Shown in pieces: positions 27,791-36,780 of a DNA stretch of 64,000 nucleotides (the stretch's first letter is position 1; the number at the start of each line of letters is the position of its first letter). Both the position numbers and the translations under genes were made by a program. Source of the DNA: Affinirhizobium lemnae (GTDB lineage Bacteria; Pseudomonadota; Alphaproteobacteria; Rhizobiales; Rhizobiaceae); assembly GCF_022968395.1 (NCBI RefSeq), contig NZ_JALJQZ010000003.1, forward strand, positions 178,506 through 242,505, read 5' to 3'. Under the pieces are notes generated by a model that was not told the origin of the DNA, did not search any database, and saw only the letters and a program-made list of their open reading frames with translations.

Positions 27791-29272
27791 TTACTGCTTC
27801 ACGCCCGGAAGTGTGACGCGAAAAACCTGGAACATGGTATCGACGTCCGCGCCATCTGCAGCCTTGTAGGCAGCACCGACCTGATAACCGTCCTGTGTCA
27901 GGAAGTCGTTGTCGTTGGCAACGAACAGGAAGTAATCGTCCGGCGCGTTGGCATCGAGCGCGCTTGCGATGCTCATCGCTTCCCATTTTTCCGAAAGATT
28001 GTTCCTATCGTTCGGGACACCATTATGCAGCCCGAAGCGAGCGAGTTCAGCGCTATCGTTCAGATCGATGAAAGGGGTGAGCTTGGCAGGCTTGACCGAA
28101 GCATCAATGACACCCTTGGGCGCCACCGGCTTGTCTGCATCATAGGCGGTGTTGGCAATGTCCGTTGCAGCAGACAGGTCGACGGCAACGATCTTGCGGT
28201 ACACCGAAGTATCGCCCTTCAGCCCCTGACCGTTATTGCTGTCGCGCGCCAGCATGAGGAAAGCCTTGTCGGACAGGGCAACGATTTCACTCTGCGCGGC
28301 AACGCCCACTTTACCCTTGTTATCAAAAGTGGGTAGCGGCACGACGTATTCATGCACCAGCTTGAGATTGTCGACGTCGGCAGCATCATACACGAGCGCA
28401 CGCGTATTCATGCGGGTCTGGCCGGAATCGCCGCCATCCTGACGTGCCGCAGACTGAAGCACGGCGATGACGAACTTGCCGTCCGGCGTCATCGACATGC
28501 CTTCGAGGCCCTGGTTGTTTTGGCGGCCGGTATCCGGATCCTTGGGATCAGGCTTCTTGCCGTCTGCATCGACGTTATTGGAAGAGAAGTTCACCTCGCC
28601 CTTGCGCATTGGCAGCAGCGCCTTCGGCGGCTGTGTTGCCGAGATCATCTTACCATCTGCGGTGAAGTGGTAGATGTAAGGACCATATTCATCACTGATC
28701 AGGAAGGAACCATCCTTCAGACGGATGATCGCTTCAGGGTCGAGTGCGATCTTGCCCGTGCGCGCCTGCGGGAGAAGCGGTAGCTTGCCGGATGCCGGGC
28801 GCGTTCCGGATTCAGGATCAAGCCCCGTCATGTTCTTCCCCTGGCCGTCCGTCAGCAGGATTGTATCAGCGAGTTTTGCCTCCAGACCCTTCTGCTGCTT
28901 CTCGGCAGGTACGGCGCCGGTTGCGGGGGTCAGGCGGAATTCGATCCGGTTCAGGCGATCATTGTAATCCGTGGTCCCTTCGACATTGTAGCCGCGATCC
29001 GGAAGCAGCCAGAGCGCTCCGGTATAAGCGTCACCATCTTTTTTCCATGCGGTCGGATCAATCGCCATACCCGAACCCGACCCGAAAGTTTCGTTAAACT
29101 TGTCTTTCTGGTTCGCGGGGATACGACCCACAGCGACAAGGCCCTTGCTGGAAATGGTGATGCCGGCTGCGGATACCGAGGCTTCGGCATGAACTGCGAA
29201 TGGCATCGCAAAAACGGAAGCTGCCAGTGCAAGGCTGGCGCAACGACGTGCAAACGTGGATGGAGATTTCAT
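27791..29272 (-). CDS. Secreted esterase-like/phytase-like beta-propeller protein
   Basis: A 493-residue exported protein of the 'esterase-like activity of phytase' family. The signal peptide MKSPSTFARRCASLALAASVFAMPFAVHA is followed by GSGSGMAIDPTAW, ALWLLPDRGYNVEGTTDYNDR and LKDGSFLISDEYGPYIYHF, typical of this propeller-like fold. The ATG at 29272 follows AAAGGA and begins the signal peptide; the frame is open 10 codons further. Enzyme activity is not established for most members. It converges on recG across a short gap that holds a weak hairpin but no clear terminator. Confidence 0.85.
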   Translation of the reverse strand: MKSPSTFARRCASLALAASVFAMPFAVHAEASVSAAGITISSKGLVAVGRIPANQKDKFNETFGSGSGMAIDPTAWKKDGDAYTGALWLLPDRGYNVEGTTDYNDRLNRIEFRLTPATGAVPAEKQQKGLEAKLADTILLTDGQGKNMTGLDPESGTRPASGKLPLLPQARTGKIALDPEAIIRLKDGSFLISDEYGPYIYHFTADGKMISATQPPKALLPMRKGEVNFSSNNVDADGKKPDPKDPDTGRQNNQGLEGMSMTPDGKFVIAVLQSAARQDGGDSGQTRMNTRALVYDAADVDNLKLVHEYVVPLPTFDNKGKVGVAAQSEIVALSDKAFLMLARDSNNGQGLKGDTSVYRKIVAVDLSAATDIANTAYDADKPVAPKGVIDASVKPAKLTPFIDLNDSAELARFGLHNGVPNDRNNLSEKWEAMSIASALDANAPDDYFLFVANDNDFLTQDGYQVGAAYKAADGADVDTMFQVFRVTLPGVKQ

Positions 29273-29404
29273 GAGAACAATCCTTTGAACTGGAGATCCC
29301 ATTCCTGCCCTGCGCTACGCCCGTAGATCTGGCGCAAAGTTGAACATGGTGTGATCGCGGATTGTATCTATGAGCGATTGATGACAGTCGGATGAAGCCT
29401 GCGC

Positions 29405-30064
29405 TCAGTTGACAGTTGGCCGTGGCGTCCAGTCAGGCGCAATAAGGCCCCCGGAAATAAGTAGCTTCGCCGCGTCTTCCGGCGTCATGTCAAGAATGAT
29501 GAGTTTTTCCTTCGGCACGAACATCAGGAAGCCAGCGGTTGGTACAGGCGTAGGCGGCAGGAACACAGCAATCATTTCCTGTCCCATCTCGTTGAACCGA
29601 TGCGCCAGCTCGCCTTGTGCTTCCGTTGCAATGAAGACCAGCGCCCAGGTTCCGGGTGAAGGAAACTCCACAAGACCGACCTTCTTGAAGGAGGTCGACT
29701 GATCCTTCAGCACAGTTTCGAAAATCTGTTTCAGGCTTTTGTACAGCGTACGAACCAGTGGGGTTCGATTGAGGATCGACTCGCCAAAATTGACGATCGA
29801 CCGACCAATGAGGTTTTTGACCAGAAACCCGATCACGGTGATCAGAATCATCGCGATGAGCAGGCCAAGACCTGGAATGGTGATGTCGAAATAGTACTGA
29901 GGATTGTAACGCTGGGGAATGTAGGGCGTTACCCAGCTGTCTGCCCAATCGATGAAAGCGAAGGTCAGCCAGATCGTGATGGCCAATGGCGCACAAATGA
30001 TCAGACCGGTCAGGAAGTTATTCCGAAGCCGACCGGCGAGCGTTATGCGTTCCGGGCTTTCCAT
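29405..30064 (-). CDS. DUF502 family membrane protein
   Basis: A 219-residue protein with two transmembrane segments near residues 13-32 (FLTGLIICAPLAITIWLTF) and 60-85 (ITIPGLGLLIAMILITVIGFLV). The DUF502 signature follows: SILNRTPLVRTLYKSLKQIFETV and VEFPSPGTWALVFIATEAQGE. The family is widespread but uncharacterised. It lies downstream of glmS on the same strand with a weak hairpin between them, so it may be read through from glmS. Confidence 0.9.
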   Translation of the reverse strand: MESPERITLAGRLRNNFLTGLIICAPLAITIWLTFAFIDWADSWVTPYIPQRYNPQYYFDITIPGLGLLIAMILITVIGFLVKNLIGRSIVNFGESILNRTPLVRTLYKSLKQIFETVLKDQSTSFKKVGLVEFPSPGTWALVFIATEAQGELAHRFNEMGQEMIAVFLPPTPVPTAGFLMFVPKEKLIILDMTPEDAAKLLISGGLIAPDWTPRPTVN

Positions 30065-30167
30065 CCACTACTTCCAAGAATCATGCTGCACTGCCGTAAA
30101 AGGCCGGGTGAAACCGGACAATGCCGGACCTCTCCCCGCCTCGCAAGTGCGTATCGATTAATATTTG

Positions 30168-30185
30168 GCAAGGCTGAAGCCTTGC
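30168..30185 (-). terminator. Hairpin downstream of glmS (weak terminator)
   Basis: GCAAGGCT pairs with AGCCTTGC around a 2-base loop, just past the glmS stop. On the minus strand it is followed by CAAATATTAATC, only a poor T-run, so termination may be partial. Confidence 0.5.
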
Positions 30186-30191
30186 TCCCGG

Positions 30192-32018
30192 TCACTCCAC
30201 AGTCACCGATTTTGCCAGATTGCGGGGCTGGTCGACATCGGTGCCCATGAAGACGGCCGTGTGATAGGCGAGCAACTGGATAGGCAAGGCGAAAATCATC
30301 GGGGCGATGACTTCATCCACGTTCGGCAACACGATCGTCGCCATGGTGGCCAGCTTCGAGGCTGCAGCGCCCTTTTCATCAGTGATAAAGATGATTTTTC
30401 CGCCGCGTGCCGCGACCTCCTGCATGTTCGAGACCGTCTTTTCGAAGAAGCGGTCATGCGGAGCGATAACGATTACCGGCATGTGCTCGTCGATCAGGGC
30501 GATCGGGCCGTGCTTCAACTCTCCCGCGGCATAACCTTCGGCGTGGATATAGGAGATTTCCTTGAGCTTCAGAGCGCCTTCCATCGCCAACGGATAGCTG
30601 GTGCCACGACCCAGATAAAGCACATCCTTGAAGCGCGAGAGATCCCGCGAAAGCTGCTCGATTTGTGGCTGAATGAGGTTAAGAACCTTGCTCATGATGC
30701 GCGGAATCTCGATGAGATGGCGAACAAGCTCCTTTTCCTGGACCTCGGTCAAGGTGCCTCTTGCGCGGCCCGCCTGAATGGAAAGCGCGGCGAGCACGGC
30801 GAGCTGGCAGGTGAAGGCTTTCGTCGAAGCCACGCCGATTTCCGGCCCGGCGAGAATCGGAAAGATAGCATCCGCTTCACGCGCAATCGTCGATTCCTTC
30901 ACATTGACGACGGCGCCAATCGGCAGGCCCTCTTCCTTGCAGTAACGCAAAGAGGCAAGCGTGTCGGCGGTTTCCCCCGATTGGGAAATGAAGAGCGCGG
31001 CCTGATCTTTCGACAGTGGAATATCGCGATACCGGAATTCCGATGCCACATCGATTTCCACCGGCAAACGCGCATAACGCTCGAACCAGTATTTGCCGAC
31101 GAGACCGGACAGATAGGCGGTGCCGCAGGCGGAGATGGCAAGGCTGCGGAGCTTTGCAAAATCGATCGCCTCGGCCTTCTGCTTGATGGAGCCGGAGGCG
31201 AAATCGACATAGTGACTGAGCGCGTGGGAAATGATTTCCGGCTGCTCGTAGATTTCCTTTTCCATGAAGTGGCGGTGGTTACCCTTGTCCACCATCAGAG
31301 CAGCTGCCTGTGAGATCTGGATCGGGCGCTCGACCGGCTTACCCGCAAAATCGGTGATCGTCACGCCATTGGCGGTCAGAACCGCACAATCGCCATCGAC
31401 CAGATAGGTGATCTGGTTTGTGAACGGCGCGAGCGCGATGGCATCCGAGCCCAGGAACATTTCGCCGCGACCATGGCCAACCGCAAGCGGAGGGCCAAAG
31501 CGCGCCGAGAGAATTGTATCCGGATCATCCTGAAACATCACAACCAGCGCATAAGCGCCAGTAACGCGATTCAACATGGCCAGCATCGCATCGCGATGCC
31601 CCATTCCCTCACGTGTGAACTTTGCCAGAAGATGCGCGACAACCTCGGTATCCGTCTGGCTGGTGAAAACGGCACCTTCTGCCGTCAGTTCATCGCGCAG
31701 TTCTGAAAAGTTCTCGATGATGCCGTTGTGGACGACCGCCACGCCTTCAACGAAATGCGGATGGGCATTGGTTTCGTTTGGAACGCCATGCGTCGCCCAG
31801 CGTGTGTGGGCAATACCGATGGTGCCGGGCAGCGGTTCACCGGCCAGTTTCTTCTCCAGATTGAAAAGCTTGCCTTCTGCGCGGCGGCGATCCATCGCGC
31901 CATCGTGGATCGTGGCAACACCTGCGGAATCATAGCCGCGATATTCCAGCCGCCGCAGTGCATCAACCAAACGCTCTGCAACGGGCTCCTTGCCAACGAT
32001 GCCAACAATTCCGCACAT
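30192..32018 (-). CDS. glmS: Glutamine-fructose-6-phosphate aminotransferase (isomerizing)
   Basis: GlmS, 608 residues, makes glucosamine-6-phosphate for peptidoglycan and lipid A. The glutaminase domain starts with the nucleophile Cys2 in MCGIVGIVG and has HTRWATHG. Two SIS sugar-isomerase domains follow (SACGTAYLSGLVGKYW, FISQSGETADTLASLR, LGRGTSYPLAMEGALKLKEISYIHAEGY), ending in AKSVTVE as usual. It follows glmU by 107 bp on the same strand, giving a pathway operon. No glmS ribozyme is expected or seen. Confidence 0.98.
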   Translation of the reverse strand: MCGIVGIVGKEPVAERLVDALRRLEYRGYDSAGVATIHDGAMDRRRAEGKLFNLEKKLAGEPLPGTIGIAHTRWATHGVPNETNAHPHFVEGVAVVHNGIIENFSELRDELTAEGAVFTSQTDTEVVAHLLAKFTREGMGHRDAMLAMLNRVTGAYALVVMFQDDPDTILSARFGPPLAVGHGRGEMFLGSDAIALAPFTNQITYLVDGDCAVLTANGVTITDFAGKPVERPIQISQAAALMVDKGNHRHFMEKEIYEQPEIISHALSHYVDFASGSIKQKAEAIDFAKLRSLAISACGTAYLSGLVGKYWFERYARLPVEIDVASEFRYRDIPLSKDQAALFISQSGETADTLASLRYCKEEGLPIGAVVNVKESTIAREADAIFPILAGPEIGVASTKAFTCQLAVLAALSIQAGRARGTLTEVQEKELVRHLIEIPRIMSKVLNLIQPQIEQLSRDLSRFKDVLYLGRGTSYPLAMEGALKLKEISYIHAEGYAAGELKHGPIALIDEHMPVIVIAPHDRFFEKTVSNMQEVAARGGKIIFITDEKGAAASKLATMATIVLPNVDEVIAPMIFALPIQLLAYHTAVFMGTDVDQPRNLAKSVTVE

Positions 32019-32125
32019 GAAAACCTCTTCCGATAACTGCGAACGCGCAAATCTCTATCGCACTGCATGCAAGGCGCAATGAGAGCGCCGGTCAAATTCA
32101 ATTTCTTACAGTAACCGACAAAGTG

Positions 32126-33487
32126 TTACTGACCTGCCTTCTTCGCGGCCTTGAACGCAAGCGCGCGCTCGCGCACCTGCTTTGCACGGTCAGGCTTCAC
32201 TTCCTGCCTTGCGCGTCCGAAGGCAAGCGCTTCATCCGGCACGTTTTCAGTGATGACGCTGCCAGATGCCACATAGGCGCCATTGCCAATCGAGACGGGC
32301 GCGACGAGTGCCGAATTCGAGCCAATAAACGCGTTCTCGCCAATGCGTGTCTCGTGCTTGTTTATGCCATCGTAATTGCAGGTAATCGTTCCCGCGCCTA
32401 TGTTCGAACCGGCGCCGATGGATGCGTCACCGATGTAGGTCAGGTGGTTGACCTTCGCACCCTTGCCAATTGTCGCCTTCTTCACTTCGCAGAAATTGCC
32501 AACCTTTGAATCCGGTCCAAGATCTGCACCGGGACGCAGGCGTGCGAATGGACCGACCGTCGCACCTGACGCTACGTGAGCTCCCTCCAGATGCGAGAAG
32601 GCGTGGATGACAGCGCCGCTTTCCACGGTGACGCCGGGACCGAAAACGACATTCGGCTCTACCAGAACGTCCTGTTGCAGCACCGTATCGAAGGCGAGGA
32701 AGACCGTTTCCGGCGCAATCATCGAGACGCCCGACAGCATGATTTCGTGACGGCGGCGGTTCTGCCAGCTGGCTTCCAGCAACGCCAGTTCCGCCCTCGT
32801 GTTGCAGCCGGCCAGTTCTGCTTCCGGCGCATCCACTGCCACGACCTTCGCTCCGTCGGCGCGGGCGATTTCAACAAGATCCGTCAGATAATACTCGCCT
32901 TTGGCATTCTTGTTGTCGATCTTCTCCAGCCAGCCAAGCGCCTTGGCCCCATTGATGACCATCAGGCCGCTGTTGCAACAGGTGACTTTACGCTCCTCCT
33001 CCGTCGCGTCCTTATGTTCGCGAATCGCGACGAGCTGACCATCTTCGACGAGTAACCGACCATATCCTGTCGGATCGGCAGCCTCGAAGCCGATCACGAC
33101 GAGATCGGCGCCTAAGCTCAGAAGCGACCGTGCGTTTTGGAAAGTTTCCGATCGAACCAGCGGAACGTCACCATAGGTCACGAGTATTTCGTCGAAACCC
33201 TTGGCGATAGCATCGCGCGCCATCAGGACCGCATGACCTGTGCCCTTGCGCTCTGTCTGCAGGACGGTGGAGACCGCCATTCCCTCGACGGCCCCAGCTT
33301 TTGCCACAGCATCCGCATCGCGGCCAAGAACCAGCACGGCATCCTGAATCTCAGCATCCCTTACCGCCCGCATGACATGCGAGATCATTGGTAATCCAGC
33401 GATAGGATGCAGCACCTTGGACATTGACGACTTCATGCGCGTGCTATCGCCAGCGGCGAGAATGACAGCGAGACAGGTGCGGGCCAT
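32126..33487 (-). CDS. glmU: Bifunctional N-acetylglucosamine-1-phosphate uridyltransferase / glucosamine-1-phosphate acetyltransferase
   Basis: GlmU, 453 residues, makes UDP-GlcNAc. The pyrophosphorylase domain starts with [22 protein letters not shown], a rhizobial variant of the LAAGxGTRMxSxxPKVLH signature. The C-terminal left-handed beta helix carries hexapeptide repeats ([58 protein letters not shown]). The ATG at 33487 follows GGAGAG at 5 bases; the frame is open 27 codons further. It is the first gene of glmU-glmS. Confidence 0.97.
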   Translation of the reverse strand: MARTCLAVILAAGDSTRMKSSMSKVLHPIAGLPMISHVMRAVRDAEIQDAVLVLGRDADAVAKAGAVEGMAVSTVLQTERKGTGHAVLMARDAIAKGFDEILVTYGDVPLVRSETFQNARSLLSLGADLVVIGFEAADPTGYGRLLVEDGQLVAIREHKDATEEERKVTCCNSGLMVINGAKALGWLEKIDNKNAKGEYYLTDLVEIARADGAKVVAVDAPEAELAGCNTRAELALLEASWQNRRRHEIMLSGVSMIAPETVFLAFDTVLQQDVLVEPNVVFGPGVTVESGAVIHAFSHLEGAHVASGATVGPFARLRPGADLGPDSKVGNFCEVKKATIGKGAKVNHLTYIGDASIGAGSNIGAGTITCNYDGINKHETRIGENAFIGSNSALVAPVSIGNGAYVASGSVITENVPDEALAFGRARQEVKPDRAKQVRERALAFKAAKKAGQ

Positions 33488-33593
33488 ACGACTCTCCATG
33501 TAAATTCGAGCCGCTTTTAGCAGCGTTTCGATTAACAGGCCAAGAACGTCAGTGTTGGGCTCCTTCAAGTTCTGTTTCGAAATATGTCGAAAC

Positions 33594-33628
33594 GAAAAAG
33601 CCGCCTGCCATGAGAGGCAAGCGGCTCA
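33594..33628 (-). terminator. Terminator of the BMP-type ABC transporter operon
   Basis: On the minus strand GCCGCTTGCC pairs with GGCAGGCGGC around a short loop and is followed by TTTTTCGTTT. It lies 24-58 bases past the binding-protein stop. Confidence 0.85.
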
Positions 33629-33651
33629 TCAGATCAACGTGCTGGCAAAGC

Positions 33652-34725
33652 TTACTTCGGAAGCTTGTCGTCAACGCCTTCGACGTAGAAGTTCATGCCC
33701 AGCAGCGTGCCGTCATCAGCCTTTTCGCCAGCCTTAAGCCAAGGAGAACCATCCTGCTTGTTGATAGGGCCGGTGAAGGGATGCAGTTCGCCAGACTTGA
33801 TCTTGGCTTCCGTCTCTTCCGCCATTGCCTTCACATCGTCCGGCATGTTGGTGTAGGGCGCCATGGTCAGGATGCCGTCTTTCAGGCCGTCCCAGATCTG
33901 CTCGGACTTCCAGGTTCCATCCAGAAGAGCCTTGGTACGCTTGATGTAGTAGGCGCCCCAGGTGTCGACGATTGCGGTCAGCTGTGTCTTCGGACCGGCA
34001 GCGATCATGTCAGACGCCTGACCGAATGCCATGATGCCGCGTTCGGCAGCAACCTGCATCGGAGCAGTCGTGTCCGTATGCTGCGTCAGAATATCGACGC
34101 CCTGATCGATCAGAGCCTTTGCGGCATCGGCTTCCTTGCCCGGATCGAACCAGGTGTTGGCCCAGACGACCTTGAGCTTGAAGTTCGGGTTGACCGACTT
34201 CGCGCCGAGTTCGAAGGCGTTGATGCCCATGACCACTTCCGGGATCGGGAATGAGGCAATGTAGCCTGCGACGCCCTTCTTGGACATCTTGGCAGCGATC
34301 TGGCCCTGAATATAACGGCCTTCGTAGAAGCGCGAGTTATAGGTTGCGAGGTTCGGTCCAGCCTTGAAGCCGGTCGCGTGCTCGAACTTTACCTTCGGGA
34401 ACTTCTCGGCAACCTTCACGGTCGCGTCCATGAAGCCGAAAGACGTCGTGAAGATCATCGCACAGCCGGAACGGGCCATACGCTCGATCGCGCGCTCGGC
34501 ATCCGGGCCTTCCGGAACGCTTTCCAAGTATGGCGTTTCGATCTTGTCAGCAAAGGCCTTCTGAAGTTCCTGGCGACCGATGTCATGCGCCTGGGTCCAG
34601 CCACCATCTGTCTTGGTGCCGACATAGACGAAGCAGACCTTGGTCTTTTCCTGAGCCTGGGCGCCACTGGACAGACCGCCGAGTGCGGCTGCCGTTGCGG
34701 CAAGTGCGATAATGAGCTTCTTCAT
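33652..34725 (-). CDS. BMP-family ABC transporter substrate-binding protein (nucleoside-type)
   Basis: A 357-residue periplasmic binding protein. The signal peptide MKKLIIALAATAAALGGLSSGAQA precedes KTKVCFVYVGTKTDGGWTQAHD and IFTTSFGFMDATVKVAEKFP, typical of the BMP/Med family that binds purine nucleosides. The ATG at 34725 was chosen because AGGGG lies 7 bases upstream; a TTG two codons earlier overlaps that site. It is the last gene of a four-gene operon with two permeases and a double ATPase. Confidence 0.94.
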   Translation of the reverse strand: MKKLIIALAATAAALGGLSSGAQAQEKTKVCFVYVGTKTDGGWTQAHDIGRQELQKAFADKIETPYLESVPEGPDAERAIERMARSGCAMIFTTSFGFMDATVKVAEKFPKVKFEHATGFKAGPNLATYNSRFYEGRYIQGQIAAKMSKKGVAGYIASFPIPEVVMGINAFELGAKSVNPNFKLKVVWANTWFDPGKEADAAKALIDQGVDILTQHTDTTAPMQVAAERGIMAFGQASDMIAAGPKTQLTAIVDTWGAYYIKRTKALLDGTWKSEQIWDGLKDGILTMAPYTNMPDDVKAMAEETEAKIKSGELHPFTGPINKQDGSPWLKAGEKADDGTLLGMNFYVEGVDDKLPK

Positions 34726-34770
34726 ATTCAACCCCTGTTTGGCATGAAGCTTCGTTGTACGGTTACCGTT

Positions 34771-35685
34771 TCACCGGTCGGGAACAAAAGGTTTCCCAAG
34801 CGATGCTGGCGTATTGATGAGCGTCGTGCGGCGATTATGCGAGATGATGATCAGCACGACAATAGTGACTGCGTAAGGCAGCATGGACAAAAACTGTGAC
34901 GGCACGCCAATGCCGAACGCCTGTGCATGCAACTGCAGGATGCCGACAGCGCCGAAAATATAGCCGCCTGCAAAGACGCGCCACGGCCGCCAAGAGGCGA
35001 AGACCACGAGCGCCAGAGCAATCCAGCCGCGACCGGCAGACATGTTCTCCACCCATTGCGGTGTATAGACGAGAGAAAGCTGCGCACCGGCCAGACCGGC
35101 ACAGGCGCCACCGAACATGACTGCAAGGTAGCGTGTGCGAATGACGTTGATGCCAAGCGCATGAGCGGAACCATGGTTATCGCCAATCGCACGCATCTTG
35201 AGGCCGGTGCGGCTTTTGAACAGAAACCAGTTCACGCCGATAATCAGAGCGATGCTGAGGTAGAAGGTAATGTCCTGCTTGAACAGCAGCGGCCCGACGA
35301 AGGGAATATCCGACAGAACCGGGAACACGATTGGCTGCAATTTCACGCCCGGTATCCCCACGAAGGATTCGCCGATCTGGCCAGAGAGCCCAAGACCGAG
35401 GATCGTCAGGGCAAGGCCTGTAGCGACCTGATTGGTCACAAGCGTGAGCGTGAGGAAGCCAAAGAGCAGCGAAAAAAGAGCACCGCCCATAATCCCGCAC
35501 AACACGCCGAGCAGCGGGGAGCCTGTGAGATAGGATCCGGCAAAGGCGCAGACCGCGCCCATGATCATCATGCCCTCGACGCCGAGATTGAGTACGCCGG
35601 CGCGTTCCGTCACGAGTTCGCCGATTGCGGCAATGACCAGTGGCGTTGCAGCGGTGATGATGGTGAGCAGGATAGCCTCAATCAT
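34771..35685 (-). CDS. ABC transporter permease (BMP/nucleoside type, second subunit)
   Basis: A 304-residue membrane permease of the BPD_transp_2 family with about eight to ten helices. Family features are AIGELVTERAGVLNLGVEGMMIMGAVCAF near the N-terminus and LKMRAIGDNHGSAHALGINVIRTRYLAVMFGGACAGLAG in the cytoplasmic loop region. It begins 3 bases after the stop of the other permease, with GGGAGG inside the upstream gene, so they are translationally linked. Confidence 0.93.
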   Translation of the reverse strand: MIEAILLTIITAATPLVIAAIGELVTERAGVLNLGVEGMMIMGAVCAFAGSYLTGSPLLGVLCGIMGGALFSLLFGFLTLTLVTNQVATGLALTILGLGLSGQIGESFVGIPGVKLQPIVFPVLSDIPFVGPLLFKQDITFYLSIALIIGVNWFLFKSRTGLKMRAIGDNHGSAHALGINVIRTRYLAVMFGGACAGLAGAQLSLVYTPQWVENMSAGRGWIALALVVFASWRPWRVFAGGYIFGAVGILQLHAQAFGIGVPSQFLSMLPYAVTIVVLIIISHNRRTTLINTPASLGKPFVPDR

Positions 35686-35688
35686 GGA

Positions 35689-36780
35689 TCACGACCTCCC
35701 CTCAGCGGCAGCCCGATCCGAGCCAAAAATGATGCGGATGCGATACAGAATCAGCGTATCGCAGGACAGGACAAAGAACAGCAGCAGCCCCTGGAAGACG
35801 CGTGTTACCTTGTCGGACACGCCGATGGACAGCTGTGCCGCCTCACCGCCAAGATAGGTAAGCGCGAGAATGAAGCCGGACACGATGATGCCAAGCGGGT
35901 TCAAGCGCCCCAGGAATGCAACGATGATGGCCGTAAAGCCATAGCCCGGGGAAATGCTTGGCTGGAGGTGATTGATCGATCCGGAGACTTCCGAAATTCC
36001 GGCAAGTCCGGCGAAGGCACCGGAGAGCATCATCGAGAACCACACCATTCGACGGGACGAAAAGCCCGCAAAGCGCCCTGCCCGCTCCGAGCGTCCCAGC
36101 ACGGTTACTTCGAAGCCTTTCAGCATGTAACGCATCATGAACCAGACGCCGACCGCAGCGACAAGCGCGAAGACGATGGCCCAATGAGCGCGACCGCTTT
36201 CCAGCAGTTCCGGCAATACGGCTTCCTTGGCGAAGCTGATTGTCTGCGGAAAGTTGAAGCCTTTCGGATCACGCCACGGACCACGCACCAGCCAATCCAG
36301 AAACAGCTGGGCGATATAGACCAGCATGAGGCTGACCAGGATTTCATTCGTGTTGAAACGCGTCTTGAGCAGAGCGGGAATTGCGGCGAACAGTGCGCCG
36401 CCAATCGCTCCCATGATCAGCATCAAAGGCAAAACCATCGGCGAATGCCACTGCGGCACCAGAACCGGCAGGATGGAACCGACAATTGCACCGATGGTGA
36501 ACTGGCCTTCCGCGCCGATATTCCAGTTGTTCGAACGGTAGCAAACCGACAATCCGACAGCGATCAGGATGAGAGGCGCTGCCTTGATAGCCAGTTCATG
36601 CAAGGACCAGACTTCCAGCAATGGCTCGATAAAAAACGCATACAGCGCATGACCCGGATTCTTGCCCAGCATCCAGAACATCAGCGCGCCGAACAGAAGC
36701 GTAAGAGCCAGCGCCAGCAGTGGAGAGACAATCTGGAACAGGCTGGAAGCGCTGGCGCGCTTTTCAAGCTCAATGCGCAT
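35689..36780 (-). CDS. ABC transporter permease (BMP/nucleoside type, first subunit)
   Basis: A 363-residue membrane permease of the BPD_transp_2 family. It shows YRSNNWNIGAEGQFTIGAIVG, FNTNEILVSLMLVYIAQLFLDW and AGLAGISEVSGSINHLQPSISPGYGFTAIIVAFLGRLNP. The ATG at 36780 (MRIELEKRAS) overlaps the ATPase gene by 11 bases; an in-frame ATG at 36810 is possible but lies deeper in that gene. It pairs with the downstream permease to form the membrane channel. Confidence 0.93.
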   Translation of the reverse strand: MRIELEKRASASSLFQIVSPLLALALTLLFGALMFWMLGKNPGHALYAFFIEPLLEVWSLHELAIKAAPLILIAVGLSVCYRSNNWNIGAEGQFTIGAIVGSILPVLVPQWHSPMVLPLMLIMGAIGGALFAAIPALLKTRFNTNEILVSLMLVYIAQLFLDWLVRGPWRDPKGFNFPQTISFAKEAVLPELLESGRAHWAIVFALVAAVGVWFMMRYMLKGFEVTVLGRSERAGRFAGFSSRRMVWFSMMLSGAFAGLAGISEVSGSINHLQPSISPGYGFTAIIVAFLGRLNPLGIIVSGFILALTYLGGEAAQLSIGVSDKVTRVFQGLLLFFVLSCDTLILYRIRIIFGSDRAAAEGRS